64,000 nucleotides of DNA from Mycolicibacterium neoaurum ATCC 25795. Lineage in GTDB: Bacteria > Actinomycetota > Actinomycetes > Mycobacteriales > Mycobacteriaceae. Below the pieces are notes generated by a model. It saw only the letters and a program-made list of their open reading frames with translations. It ran no database searches and had not been told where the DNA came from. The translations under genes were made by a program, and so were the position numbers. Below, piece after piece: positions 40,854 through 49,318 of the stretch (position 1 is the stretch's first letter; each line of letters opens with the position of its first letter). The stretch is taken from positions 1-64,000 of the forward strand of contig NZ_JMDW01000016.1 in the NCBI RefSeq assembly GCF_000691525.1, read 5' to 3'.

Positions 40854-42686
40854 ATGGGGCACTACCTTTCCAACGTTCGTGATGTCGAGTTCAACCTCTT
40901 CGAGGCGCTCAATCTCGACAAGGTGCTGGCGACCGGCGAGTTCGGCGACCTCGACGGCGCATCCGTGCGGGAGATGCTTGCCGAGGCCGCACGGCTGTGT
41001 GAGGGCCCGATGGCCGAGGCCTTCGCCGAAACCGACCGTCAGCCACCCACTTTCGATCCCAAGACGCACACCGTGAGTTATCCGGAACCGTTCAAGGCTG
41101 CTCTGCAGGCCTGGCAGGACGGCGAGTGGTTCCGGGTCGGGCTCCATGAGGCGGTCGGCGGGATGCCCGCACCTGCGGCCCTGACCTGGGCCATCGCCGA
41201 GTTTGCGCTCGGCGCCCAGCCCGCCGCCTACATCTGCCATTCCGGGCCGGTGCTGTCGGACATCGTCTACAGCCTGGGTAACGAGCAACAGAAGCACTGG
41301 GCGACGCTGATGGCCGAGCGCAACTGGGGCGGCACCATGGTGTTGACCGAACCGGATGCCGGTTCCGATGTCGGCGCCGGCCGTACCAAGGCGACCCAGC
41401 AGCCCGATGGCAGTTGGCATCTGGACGGCGTCAAGCGTTTCATCACAAACGGTGACACCGGCGACATCTACGAGAACATCGTGCACGCGGTGCTAGCGCG
41501 GCCCGCGGGTGCAGGTCCCGGTACCAAGGGCCTTTCGCTGTTCTTCGTCCCGAAGTTCCTCTTCGATCCGCAGACCGGTGAGATCGGGGAGCGCAACGGC
41601 GTATACGTGACCGGCCTGGAACACAAGATGGGCCTGAAGGCCTCGGCGACCTGCGAGCTGACCTTCGGCCAGCACGGCCGCCCGGCCGTCGGATGGTTGG
41701 TCGGTGATGAGCACAGCGGGATCGCGCAGATGTTCAAGATCATCGAGTATGCGCGGATGATGGTGGGCACCAAGGCGATCGCGACCTTGTCGACCGGTTA
41801 TCTGAATGCGCTGGAGTACGCCAAGACTCGTGTTCAGGGTGCCGATCTGACGCAGATGACCGACAAGACCGCGCCGCGGGTGACGATCCTGCATCACCCC
41901 GACGTACGGCGCTCTCTGTTGACTCAGAAGGCCTATGCCGAAGGCCTACGGGCGCTGTATCTCTACACCGCGGCGCATCACGACCCGGTGGTCGCCGAGA
42001 TCGTCTCCGGCGCCGATCCGGACATGGCGGCGCGGATCAACGATCTGCTGCTACCGATCGTCAAGGGTTTCGGCTCGGAGACGGCTTACCGCTACCTGAC
42101 CGACTCGCTGCAGACCTTCGGCGGCTCGGGTTATCTGCAGGATTATCCGATCGAGCAGTACATCCGGGACGCGAAGATCGATTCGCTGTACGAGGGCACC
42201 ACCGCGATCCAGGCGCAGGACTTCTTCTTCCGCAAGATCGCCCGCGACCAGGGTGCGGCGCTGACCCATCTGCTGGGGCAGGTGCAGTCCTTCCTGGATC
42301 GCAAGGACGCCCGCCCGGAACTGGCCGAGGGGAGGACGGCGTTGGCCACCGCTGTCGGGGACGCGCAGGCCATGGTGGGCGCACTCATCGGGTATCTGGT
42401 TGCCTCCCAACAGGAACCGCGTGAGCTCTACCGCGTGGGCTTGGGTTCGGTGCCGTTCCTGATGGCCATCGGTGATCTGCTGATCGGCTGGTTGCTGCTG
42501 GAGCACGCCGAAATAGCCGTCGCGGCACTGGAGTCGGCGTCGGACAAGGACCGGGCGTTCTACCAGGGCAAGATCGGGGCCGCCGAGTTCTTCGCCAGGC
42601 ACATCCTGCCGCGACTGAGTTCGGATCGCGCCGTCATCGAGTCGGTGCGACTGGACACCATGGAGTTGCCCGAAGAGGCGTTCTGA
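40854..42686 (+). CDS. FadE5-like acyl-CoA dehydrogenase
   Basis: A 610-residue acyl-CoA dehydrogenase very close to mycobacterial FadE5 (611 residues). The start MGHYLSNVRDVEFNLFE and blocks MVLTEPDAGSDVGAGRTKA, FITNGDTGDIYEN, PRVTILHHPDVRRSLLTQKA and IDSLYEGTTAIQAQDFFF are shared. FadE5 dehydrogenates medium- to very-long-chain acyl-CoAs. The true fadE5 is expected just beyond the right edge after fadA2, so this is probably a second copy. ATG 40854 aligns with the FadE5 start. A large hairpin follows its stop. Confidence 0.92.
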   Translation: MGHYLSNVRDVEFNLFEALNLDKVLATGEFGDLDGASVREMLAEAARLCEGPMAEAFAETDRQPPTFDPKTHTVSYPEPFKAALQAWQDGEWFRVGLHEAVGGMPAPAALTWAIAEFALGAQPAAYICHSGPVLSDIVYSLGNEQQKHWATLMAERNWGGTMVLTEPDAGSDVGAGRTKATQQPDGSWHLDGVKRFITNGDTGDIYENIVHAVLARPAGAGPGTKGLSLFFVPKFLFDPQTGEIGERNGVYVTGLEHKMGLKASATCELTFGQHGRPAVGWLVGDEHSGIAQMFKIIEYARMMVGTKAIATLSTGYLNALEYAKTRVQGADLTQMTDKTAPRVTILHHPDVRRSLLTQKAYAEGLRALYLYTAAHHDPVVAEIVSGADPDMAARINDLLLPIVKGFGSETAYRYLTDSLQTFGGSGYLQDYPIEQYIRDAKIDSLYEGTTAIQAQDFFFRKIARDQGAALTHLLGQVQSFLDRKDARPELAEGRTALATAVGDAQAMVGALIGYLVASQQEPRELYRVGLGSVPFLMAIGDLLIGWLLLEHAEIAVAALESASDKDRAFYQGKIGAAEFFARHILPRLSSDRAVIESVRLDTMELPEEAF

Positions 42687-42734
42687 CCTGTGCTCCCCAG
42701 GGTTATCCGGGCCCGGATGACCTGTCTCACCTGC

Positions 42735-42792
42735 CGAGCAGACGCAAACTCCCCTAAAACTGCGCGTTTTAGGGGAGTTTTGCGTCTGCTCG
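42735..42792. terminator. Very long bidirectional hairpin terminator
   Basis: An almost perfect 26-bp stem with one bulged T and a 5-base loop. The arms start CGAGCAGACGCAAACTCC and end GCGTCTGCTCG, and both contain CCCCTAAAAC / GTTTTAGGGG next to the loop. It separates the convergent fadE5-like and aldehyde dehydrogenase genes and could end transcription from both sides. The outer GAGCAGACGC motif recurs at mycobacterial gene ends, from memory, suggesting a repeat family. Confidence 0.75.
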
Positions 42793-42807
42793 CGAGGAGG
42801 CCGGTGG

Positions 42808-44277
42808 CTACTCCGGGGTGTACCCGAACGGCAGCAGCACGCTCTTGGACTCGCAGTAGCCTGCGATGCCCTCGGGACCACACTCGCGTCCCACACCGGA
42901 GTTCTTGTAGCCGCCGAACGGGGCTCCGGCGTCGAAGGCGTACATGTTGATTCCGTAGGTACCGGTGCGGATCTGCTTGGCGATTTCGACGGCCTTGGCG
43001 AAATCGGTGGTGTACACCGATCCGGCCAGCCCGTACACCGAGTCGTTGGCGATGCGCACGGCGTCGGCCTCGTCCTCGTAGGGGATCACCACGAGGACCG
43101 GTCCGAAGATCTCCTCCTGGGCGATGGTCATCGAGTTGTCGACATCGGCGAACACCGTGGGCTGGACGAACCAGCCGGAGTCCAGGCCCTCGGGCCGTCC
43201 ACCACCGGTGACCAGCCGGGCGCCCTCGTCGAGACCCTTCTTGATGTACCCCTCGACGCGCTCACGCTGTTTCTCCGAGATCAGCGGGCCCACCATGGAG
43301 GCCGGGTCGTCCGGCTGGCCGGCTTGCATGCCTGCCGCCGCGGCGGCGACCTTCTCGACGACCTCGTCATAACGTGAGCGCGGGGCCAGGATGCGGGTCT
43401 GGCCCACACACGCCTGACCGGAGTTCATCAGCCCGGAGAAGATCAGCATGGGCAGCGTCGAGTCCAGGTCGGCATCTTCGAGGATGATCGCCGCGGACTT
43501 GCCGCCCAATTCCAGCGTGCACGGCTTGAGCTTCTCGGCGGCGATCTTGCCGATCTCCTTGCCGACGGCGCTGGACCCGGTGAAGGTGTACTTGTCCAGT
43601 GCCGGATTGTCGGTCAGCGCGCGGCCGGTCTCGACACCACCGGGCACCACCGAGAGCACACCCTCGGGCAGGCCGGCCTCGGCGAACACCTCGGCCATCA
43701 GGTTGGTGGTCAGCGGCGTCTCGGCGGCGGGCTTGAGCACGATGGTGCAGCCGGCCAGCAGGGCCGGTCCCAGCTTGTTGGCGGCCAGGAAGAACGGCAC
43801 ATTCCAGGCCACGACCGCGCCGACGACGCCGACGGGCTCTTTGAGTACCAGCGTCTGGCCGTACAACCCGTCGCGGATCTCCTGCCAGGAGAACTTGTCG
43901 GCGCCGGAGGCGTAGAACTGCAGCGTCGACATCGCCGCGCCGAACTGCATCATGTCCACGATGGTCGGCGGCTGACCGGTCTCCAGCTTGAGCAGGTGCT
44001 TGAACTCCTCGGCGCGCGCCTCGATCAGCTCCACCGCCTTGGCCAGGACTGCCTCGCGCTCCTTGGGTGACATCCGGGGCCACGGGCCCTCGTCGAACGC
44101 CTTGCGCGCGGCCTCGCAGGCGGCGTCGACATCCGCCTTGGCCGCCATCGGAACCTGGCCCACCTTCTGCTCGGTGGCGGGGGAGTGGACCTCGATGACC
44201 TCGGCGGTCGACGGTTCGACCCACTGGCCTCCGATGAACAGCTTGTCCCACGTTGTCTTGAACGCCGTCTGTGTCAT
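42808..44277 (-). CDS. Aldehyde dehydrogenase (Rv0223c-like)
   Basis: A 489-residue NAD(P)-dependent aldehyde dehydrogenase. The general-base Glu is in LELGGKSAAI and the catalytic Cys in NSGQACVGQTR; EIFGPVLVVIPY is a further family block. It oxidises an aliphatic or aromatic aldehyde to the acid. ATG 44277 was chosen over GTG 44286; family length is about 487. A methyltransferase gene lies 46 bp upstream in the same direction. The end faces the long hairpin shared with the fadE5-like gene. Confidence 0.92.
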   Translation of the reverse strand: MTQTAFKTTWDKLFIGGQWVEPSTAEVIEVHSPATEQKVGQVPMAAKADVDAACEAARKAFDEGPWPRMSPKEREAVLAKAVELIEARAEEFKHLLKLETGQPPTIVDMMQFGAAMSTLQFYASGADKFSWQEIRDGLYGQTLVLKEPVGVVGAVVAWNVPFFLAANKLGPALLAGCTIVLKPAAETPLTTNLMAEVFAEAGLPEGVLSVVPGGVETGRALTDNPALDKYTFTGSSAVGKEIGKIAAEKLKPCTLELGGKSAAIILEDADLDSTLPMLIFSGLMNSGQACVGQTRILAPRSRYDEVVEKVAAAAAGMQAGQPDDPASMVGPLISEKQRERVEGYIKKGLDEGARLVTGGGRPEGLDSGWFVQPTVFADVDNSMTIAQEEIFGPVLVVIPYEDEADAVRIANDSVYGLAGSVYTTDFAKAVEIAKQIRTGTYGINMYAFDAGAPFGGYKNSGVGRECGPEGIAGYCESKSVLLPFGYTPE

Positions 44278-44323
44278 ACGCGTCACATTACCCAGAAAAG
44301 GCCGAAACGAGAACCTGTTGCAG

Positions 44324-45088
44324 TCAGGGCCGTAGCACCAGCACCAGATTGCTCACCGTGAACTCCCGAAACCCTGGCACCTCGGTCATCCACCACGCCC
44401 ATCGTGGGTGGTAGCGGGGAAATGCGGCCACCAGCGAGCCCGTCGAGCGGCCCCAGTGCAACCCGTCGGCCGCCGAGACCGCGAACAACGACGATCCGTA
44501 GTCGTTTTTCGGCCGATGTCCGTGCCTGCGGGCATATCGGTCGGCGGCCCGTGCTCCGCCCAGATAGTGCGTCAGGCCCATTTCGTGCCCGCCGAACGGC
44601 CCTAGCCACACCGTGTAGGACAGCACCACCAAGCCACCGGGCCTGGTGACGCGCAGCATCTCGTTGCCCAACTGCCAGGGATGGCGCACGTGCTCGGCGA
44701 CATTGGAGGACAGGCAGATGTCGACGCTGTCGTCGGCAAACGGCAGCGCGGTGCCCGACGCTCGGACGAAGGTGCCCGCGCCGCCCGGCGTCCCTGCCGG
44801 TCCGGCATGCATCTCGGATGGGTCCGGTTCGACCCCGATATAGGCCATCCCGGCCGTGCTGAATGCCGATGCGAAGTAGCCGGGGCCGCCGCCGACATCG
44901 ACGACGGTGCGGCCGACGGGGGTCGAGGCGGTCAGGCCCGTCCACAGATCGGACACCATGTCCACCGTGTCATCGGCCAGCGCCCCGTAGAAGCGTGCCG
45001 GGTCGGACTGCTCGAACCGGAACGAGCTCAGCAGCCCGACGGAGCGCCGCAGGGTGGCCCGACGGGCGAGCAGGGAGGTGGGCCGCAC
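44324..45088 (-). CDS. SAM-dependent methyltransferase (Rv0224c-like)
   Basis: A 254-residue class I methyltransferase, the same length as Rv0224c. Motif I is VDVGGGPGYFASAF, followed by an acidic residue in IGVEPDPSE that binds the SAM ribose; motif LSSNVAEHVRHPW marks the methyltransferase type 11 group. Substrate unknown; being next to the envelope glycosyltransferase, a lipid or sugar-lipid is plausible. GTG start at 45088. It is divergent from the glycosyltransferase and upstream of the aldehyde dehydrogenase. Confidence 0.88.
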   Translation of the reverse strand: MRPTSLLARRATLRRSVGLLSSFRFEQSDPARFYGALADDTVDMVSDLWTGLTASTPVGRTVVDVGGGPGYFASAFSTAGMAYIGVEPDPSEMHAGPAGTPGGAGTFVRASGTALPFADDSVDICLSSNVAEHVRHPWQLGNEMLRVTRPGGLVVLSYTVWLGPFGGHEMGLTHYLGGARAADRYARRHGHRPKNDYGSSLFAVSAADGLHWGRSTGSLVAAFPRYHPRWAWWMTEVPGFREFTVSNLVLVLRP

Positions 45089-45182
45089 CTTGTCACCCTA
45101 GGTGTTCGGCTCGCGCAGGGGCCTGGCCACGGTCTTCTCGCAGGATCGACCTCACCGGTGCGCAGGCTAGGCTGGCCGAGTT

Positions 45183-46355
45183 ATGACTTCAGGCTCGGCA
45201 CCCGCCCCCGTGCAGCGCGTCCTGCTGCTGTGCTGGCGCGATACCGGCCACCCGCAGGGCGGTGGCAGCGAGGCCTACCTGCAGCGCATCGGCAGCCAGC
45301 TGGCCGCCGCCGGTATCGAGGTCACCCTGCGCACCGCGCGCTACCCCGGCGCGGCGCGCCGTGACGTGATCGACGGCGTCACCGTCAGCCGCGGTGGAGG
45401 TCCCTATTCGGTGTACGTATGGGCCGGGCTGTCGATGGTCGCGGCACGGATCGGTGTCGGGCCGTTGCGCCGGGCCCGTCCCGATGTGGTCGTCGACACC
45501 CAGAACGGTATTCCGTTCCTGGCCAGGCTGGCCTATGGGAAACGCTCGGTGCTGTTGGTGCACCATTGCCACCGCGAGCAGTGGCCGGTGGCCGGCGAGC
45601 GGACCGGTCGATTCGGTTGGTTCGTCGAATCCCGGTTGTCGCCGCGGCTGCACCGACGCAATCAGTACGTCACGGTGTCGTTGCCCTCGGCGCGCGAACT
45701 CACCGAGCTCGGTGTCACGCCGGATCGGATCGCGGTGGTGCGCAACGGGCTCGACGAGGCGCCCGCGGCCACCCTCAGCGCGCCACGATCGGTGACACCG
45801 CGGGTCGCGGTGCTGTCCCGGTTGGTGCCGCACAAGCAGATCGAGGATGCGCTCGACGCCGTTGCCGCGCTGCGCACCGATATCCCGGATCTGCACCTGG
45901 ACATCGTCGGCGGTGGCTGGTGGAAGCAACGGTTGGTCGAACACGCCGCCGCGCTCGGCATCACCGATCACGTCACCTTCCACGGGCATATCGATGACGC
46001 CGCCAAACATGCCGTGGTGCAGCAGTGTTGGGTGCACCTGATGCCCTCGCGCAAAGAGGGCTGGGGACTGGCGGTCATCGAGGCCGCTCAGCATGGGGTG
46101 CCGACCATCGGCTACCGCGCCTCAGGCGGGCTCACCGACTCGATCGTCGACGGGGTGACCGGTCTGTTGGTCGACGGGCCCGACGAATTGGCCGACGGCC
46201 TGCGCAGGCTGCTCTCCGATCGGGTGCTGCGCGAGGAACTCGGGGCCAAGGCGCGCATCCGCAGCGCGGAGTTCTCCTGGGCGCTCAGCGCCGACTCCAT
46301 GCGCACGGTGCTCCAGGAGGTCGCCGGCGGCCGCCGCGTCAGCGGCGTCGTCTGA
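45183..46355 (+). CDS. Family GT4 glycosyltransferase (Rv0225-like)
   Basis: A 390-residue retaining glycosyltransferase of the GT-B fold. The acceptor-side loop RDTGHPQGGGSEAYLQ opens the protein, VVRNGLDEAP and VLSRLVPHKQIEDAL mark the start of the donor domain, and SRKEGWGLAVIEAA is the EX7E donor motif. Its place between a methyltransferase and the Rv0226c/Rv0227c/SucT genes points to cell-envelope glycan or glycolipid work. The sugar is unknown. Its end overlaps the convergent membrane protein gene by 17 bp. Confidence 0.88.
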   Translation: MTSGSAPAPVQRVLLLCWRDTGHPQGGGSEAYLQRIGSQLAAAGIEVTLRTARYPGAARRDVIDGVTVSRGGGPYSVYVWAGLSMVAARIGVGPLRRARPDVVVDTQNGIPFLARLAYGKRSVLLVHHCHREQWPVAGERTGRFGWFVESRLSPRLHRRNQYVTVSLPSARELTELGVTPDRIAVVRNGLDEAPAATLSAPRSVTPRVAVLSRLVPHKQIEDALDAVAALRTDIPDLHLDIVGGGWWKQRLVEHAAALGITDHVTFHGHIDDAAKHAVVQQCWVHLMPSRKEGWGLAVIEAAQHGVPTIGYRASGGLTDSIVDGVTGLLVDGPDELADGLRRLLSDRVLREELGAKARIRSAEFSWALSADSMRTVLQEVAGGRRVSGVV

Positions 46356-48060
46356 GCACTGCGGCCACCCCGGCACCGAACAAGGTCGTCAACCACACCA
46401 GGTGCGCACCGATCAGCAGACCGCGCCCGTCGGCGGGCGGTGTAGCGCCGCCCACCTCGTACAGGGTCAGATCTGCATCGCGGTAGACCACCGGCAGGTC
46501 CAGCGGGGTGCCCAGACCCTCGGCGACCACCCAGCCCACGCCGGCGTCGGCAAGCTCTCGCTGTGGCGCCCCGTCGAGCAACATCTGGGTGACCGCGCGT
46601 CCGTGCGCCCCCTCCCCGGGGATGATCTGGCCGCCGATCAGCAGATCACCACTGACCAGGACATCGGCGGACACCCAGCGCGGCAGGGGATCCAACACCG
46701 GCGCGGGGCCTGCCCAGTCGAACTGCCGCATACTGTCCGGGGGTAGCACCGCCACCGGCCGGGGATCGGCATTGATCAGTGCGGCCACCGCGGGCCACGC
46801 CTGCGGATAGTGCACCGCGCGCAGCTGACCGCCGACCCCCCAGGCGAGATCCGGCAGCACCGCGATCAGGGCCACCCCGCACACCACGGCAACCGACCGG
46901 CCGAGCCGCGCCACACCCGCGGCCGCCAGCACGTAGCCGGGCAACGCCAACGCCACCCACTTCTGCCCGTCGCGCAGCACGCCGAGGCCGGGCAGCTGAC
47001 CGGACGCCCAGGCCAGCGCCGCCTGTCCGGGGCCGGTGGCCAACGCCGCGGGCACCAGCACGGCCACCGCCGCCAGCACCAGCAGTGGGCGGGCGACCGG
47101 CGATGCCGCCGCCGCCGGCGCGCCGACGGCGACCACAGCCACCAGGACCAACGTCGCGACAACCGCGAAAACTGTTGTCCGCGAATCGGGTACCGCCTGG
47201 GCATTCCAGATCCCGGCCAGCCCGGCCAGGCTGCCGAGGGTGCCGAGCCCCGGCTCGGCGCGGGCGGCGAACGCGTCAACCCCGGCCCCCGCCGTCGAGC
47301 TCAACGACGCCGAGACCACCGTGGCCACCAGCCACGGCAGGGCGGTCGCCACGGTCGCGGCCAGCGCCGCGGCGGCCGTGCCCCAGCGGCGGGCACACGC
47401 CAAGGCCGTCACCGCGGCCAGCAGCACCCCGGTGGGGGTCAGGCCGGCGAGCGCAATCCAGAACGCCAGCGCCCAGCGTCGGTGCGCCAGCGTGGCGGCC
47501 GCCACCCAGGGCAGGCAGCCATATCCGACCAGCAGGCTCCAGTGACCCTGCAGGAGACGCTCGGCGACATACGGATTCCAGATCGCGAGCGTTGCCGCCA
47601 CGAGCCTGCCGCCGATTGCGATATCGGGCAGAATCTGGGCGACCAGGCGCGCCGATCCCCAGCCGGCGAGCGTCAACCCGAGGACAAGCAGCACCTTGAC
47701 GACGATTCCGCCGTCCAGCACATGCGAGGCCAACGCGATCGCGAAATCCTGCGGCAGGGCCCGCGGCGCGGCATCGGTGAGGCCGAGGGCTGCATCGGTC
47801 AGATATGACCGAGGTGTCGAGACGGCATCACGCAGCAGCAGATATCCGGGACCCAACAGGGGACCGGTGACGACCAGACTGAGCGCCAGCGAGTAGACCG
47901 GCGCAACCCACCGGCGGTGACGGGCGAAGTGGGGTGCGGTGTCCGAAATGTCCGGAGTGTCCGCGTCAGACCGGTCGGTCCGGCGGCAGGTCGGTAGGCC
48001 GCCGAGTCGGGATCTTCTCGGTCTGCGCCTCGGCCGCGGGCATGGGCCCGGACTCGTCAT
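46339..48060 (-). CDS. Polytopic envelope membrane protein (Rv0226c-like)
   Basis: A membrane protein of up to 573 residues with about ten or more hydrophobic segments and a C-terminal soluble part (residues about 430-530) before a last membrane helix; ends LRRRR. The layout resembles GT-C glycosyltransferases, but a catalytic motif is not certain. No ATG, GTG or TTG exists in frame between the end of the upstream gene (47966) and the first membrane helix, so translation must begin within that gene; ATG 48060 is the best visible codon. Likely works with Rv0227c-like and SucT on lipoglycans. Confidence 0.72.
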   Translation of the reverse strand: MTSPGPCPRPRRRPRRSRLGGLPTCRRTDRSDADTPDISDTAPHFARHRRWVAPVYSLALSLVVTGPLLGPGYLLLRDAVSTPRSYLTDAALGLTDAAPRALPQDFAIALASHVLDGGIVVKVLLVLGLTLAGWGSARLVAQILPDIAIGGRLVAATLAIWNPYVAERLLQGHWSLLVGYGCLPWVAAATLAHRRWALAFWIALAGLTPTGVLLAAVTALACARRWGTAAAALAATVATALPWLVATVVSASLSSTAGAGVDAFAARAEPGLGTLGSLAGLAGIWNAQAVPDSRTTVFAVVATLVLVAVVAVGAPAAAASPVARPLLVLAAVAVLVPAALATGPGQAALAWASGQLPGLGVLRDGQKWVALALPGYVLAAAGVARLGRSVAVVCGVALIAVLPDLAWGVGGQLRAVHYPQAWPAVAALINADPRPVAVLPPDSMRQFDWAGPAPVLDPLPRWVSADVLVSGDLLIGGQIIPGEGAHGRAVTQMLLDGAPQRELADAGVGWVVAEGLGTPLDLPVVYRDADLTLYEVGGATPPADGRGLLIGAHLVWLTTLFGAGVAAVLRRRR

Positions 48061-49177
48061 CACGGCGTCCGAAGAACCCGCGGTCCGAGCCGTCCAGGCC
48101 CGGGTCGATCAGCGTCGACTCGGCGCGCAGCGCGAACGATCCCAACAACGCTCCGCCCACCAGGGTCACCAGGCCGAGCGCGGTGAAGGTGATCGGCAGG
48201 ATCCGGGTCCACAGCGCCAGGTGATCGGCCTCGTCGCGGGCGGCCGCGACCTGTGACTCCACGGTCTTCTCGGTGGAGGTCACGTCGAACTCGGCGAAGG
48301 TCACCTCGGGCCGCAGCGCGTCGCGCGAGTAGTAGTGGAAGCCGTGATCTTCGGCGCGGACGATCGTGCCGGTGATCGGGTCGACCCAGAAGGTCCGCTT
48401 GGCCGCGTAATAGCGGTTCATTGTGATCGGGTCTTCGGGATTCTCGGCCTCGACGCCCCACAGGGATGCCCGCGCAGTCACCTCGGAGTCCTCGTCGTTG
48501 TCGTAGAGCGAGGAGTACTTGAGCGGATCGGCGAGCTTGCCGTCGGCGTCATAGCCGATGTTCTGGGTGAACCGGTAGGTGGTCAGCCCGTTGACATCTT
48601 CTTCGCCGTCGTAGTTGGCGTCGAAGGCCTTCTGCGCGATCGGATCGAAGTAGGGGTAGGTCTTCTTCTCGGTGCCGAACGGGAAGCGATAGGACAACCC
48701 CTCGTGCGGCAGTGCGATGTTGGTGGGCGGCGCATCGTCTTCGATGGTGCGCGGCTTCTGTACCGCGCCGCCCGGGTTGGTGTCGCTGGAGACCGCTTCG
48801 GCGGTGGTGCGATCCAGCGTCACGGTGTCGACCATCGCCAGCAGCAGACCCTTGTCCTGCTGCTGATCGGTGCGGCGCAGCGAGCTACCGACCTGCAGGG
48901 TCACGACGTCGGCGTTGGCCGGAGCCTCGACCGACAGCTGCTGCTGCAGCGCGACCGGCACGTCCTGGTTGATCACGAATCGTTCCGGTGAGGACAGCGA
49001 CGCCGGATCCAGCGCCGTGGCCGTACCCTCGCTGACGAGGTCGGCGTCCAGATTCAGCGGAATCTTGGCGATCTTGCCGTGGGTGTAGGTGGACAGCAGC
49101 AATGCCGCTATGAGCAGGGCAGCGCCCAGCCCAAGAAGTCCACATGCGGCAAAGCGCAGGGCCACTGCTCGGTTCAA
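47966..49177 (-). CDS. DUF3068 membrane protein (Rv0227c-like, lipomannan maturation)
   Basis: A 403-residue protein with one N-terminal and one C-terminal membrane helix and a large outward domain between them, the DUF3068/PorA-related layout. VDPITGTIVRAEDHGFHYY is the conserved block. From memory, the M. smegmatis homologue MSMEG_0317 (Corynebacterium NCgl2760) has been linked to lipomannan maturation and LAM synthesis. It overlaps the next gene by 95 bp if that gene starts at 48060. It is divergent from sucT. Confidence 0.85.
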   Translation of the reverse strand: MNRAVALRFAACGLLGLGAALLIAALLLSTYTHGKIAKIPLNLDADLVSEGTATALDPASLSSPERFVINQDVPVALQQQLSVEAPANADVVTLQVGSSLRRTDQQQDKGLLLAMVDTVTLDRTTAEAVSSDTNPGGAVQKPRTIEDDAPPTNIALPHEGLSYRFPFGTEKKTYPYFDPIAQKAFDANYDGEEDVNGLTTYRFTQNIGYDADGKLADPLKYSSLYDNDEDSEVTARASLWGVEAENPEDPITMNRYYAAKRTFWVDPITGTIVRAEDHGFHYYSRDALRPEVTFAEFDVTSTEKTVESQVAAARDEADHLALWTRILPITFTALGLVTLVGGALLGSFALRAESTLIDPGLDGSDRGFFGRRDDESGPMPAAEAQTEKIPTRRPTDLPPDRPV

Positions 49178-49318
49178 CCCAAGCTCCCTTCGGTCACGGA
49201 CGACCCTAACAGCACAGGGTAAGTGCGATGTTCATGACGACCTTCACGGATGCCGTTCACCGGTGCCTATCAACGGTGTCGTTGTGAGGTCGGCGCCCGG
49301 TGGCGGCACACTGACATC

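Noticed and set aside
44270..44292. CRP-like TGTGT...TCACA at the aldehyde dehydrogenase start
   Set aside because: The half-sites are two bases too far apart for a CRP site.
46779..47699. A 306-codon Arg/Pro-rich open frame antisense to the Rv0226c-like gene
   Set aside because: Low-complexity antisense product of an alanine-rich membrane protein gene; no motif or ribosome-binding site.
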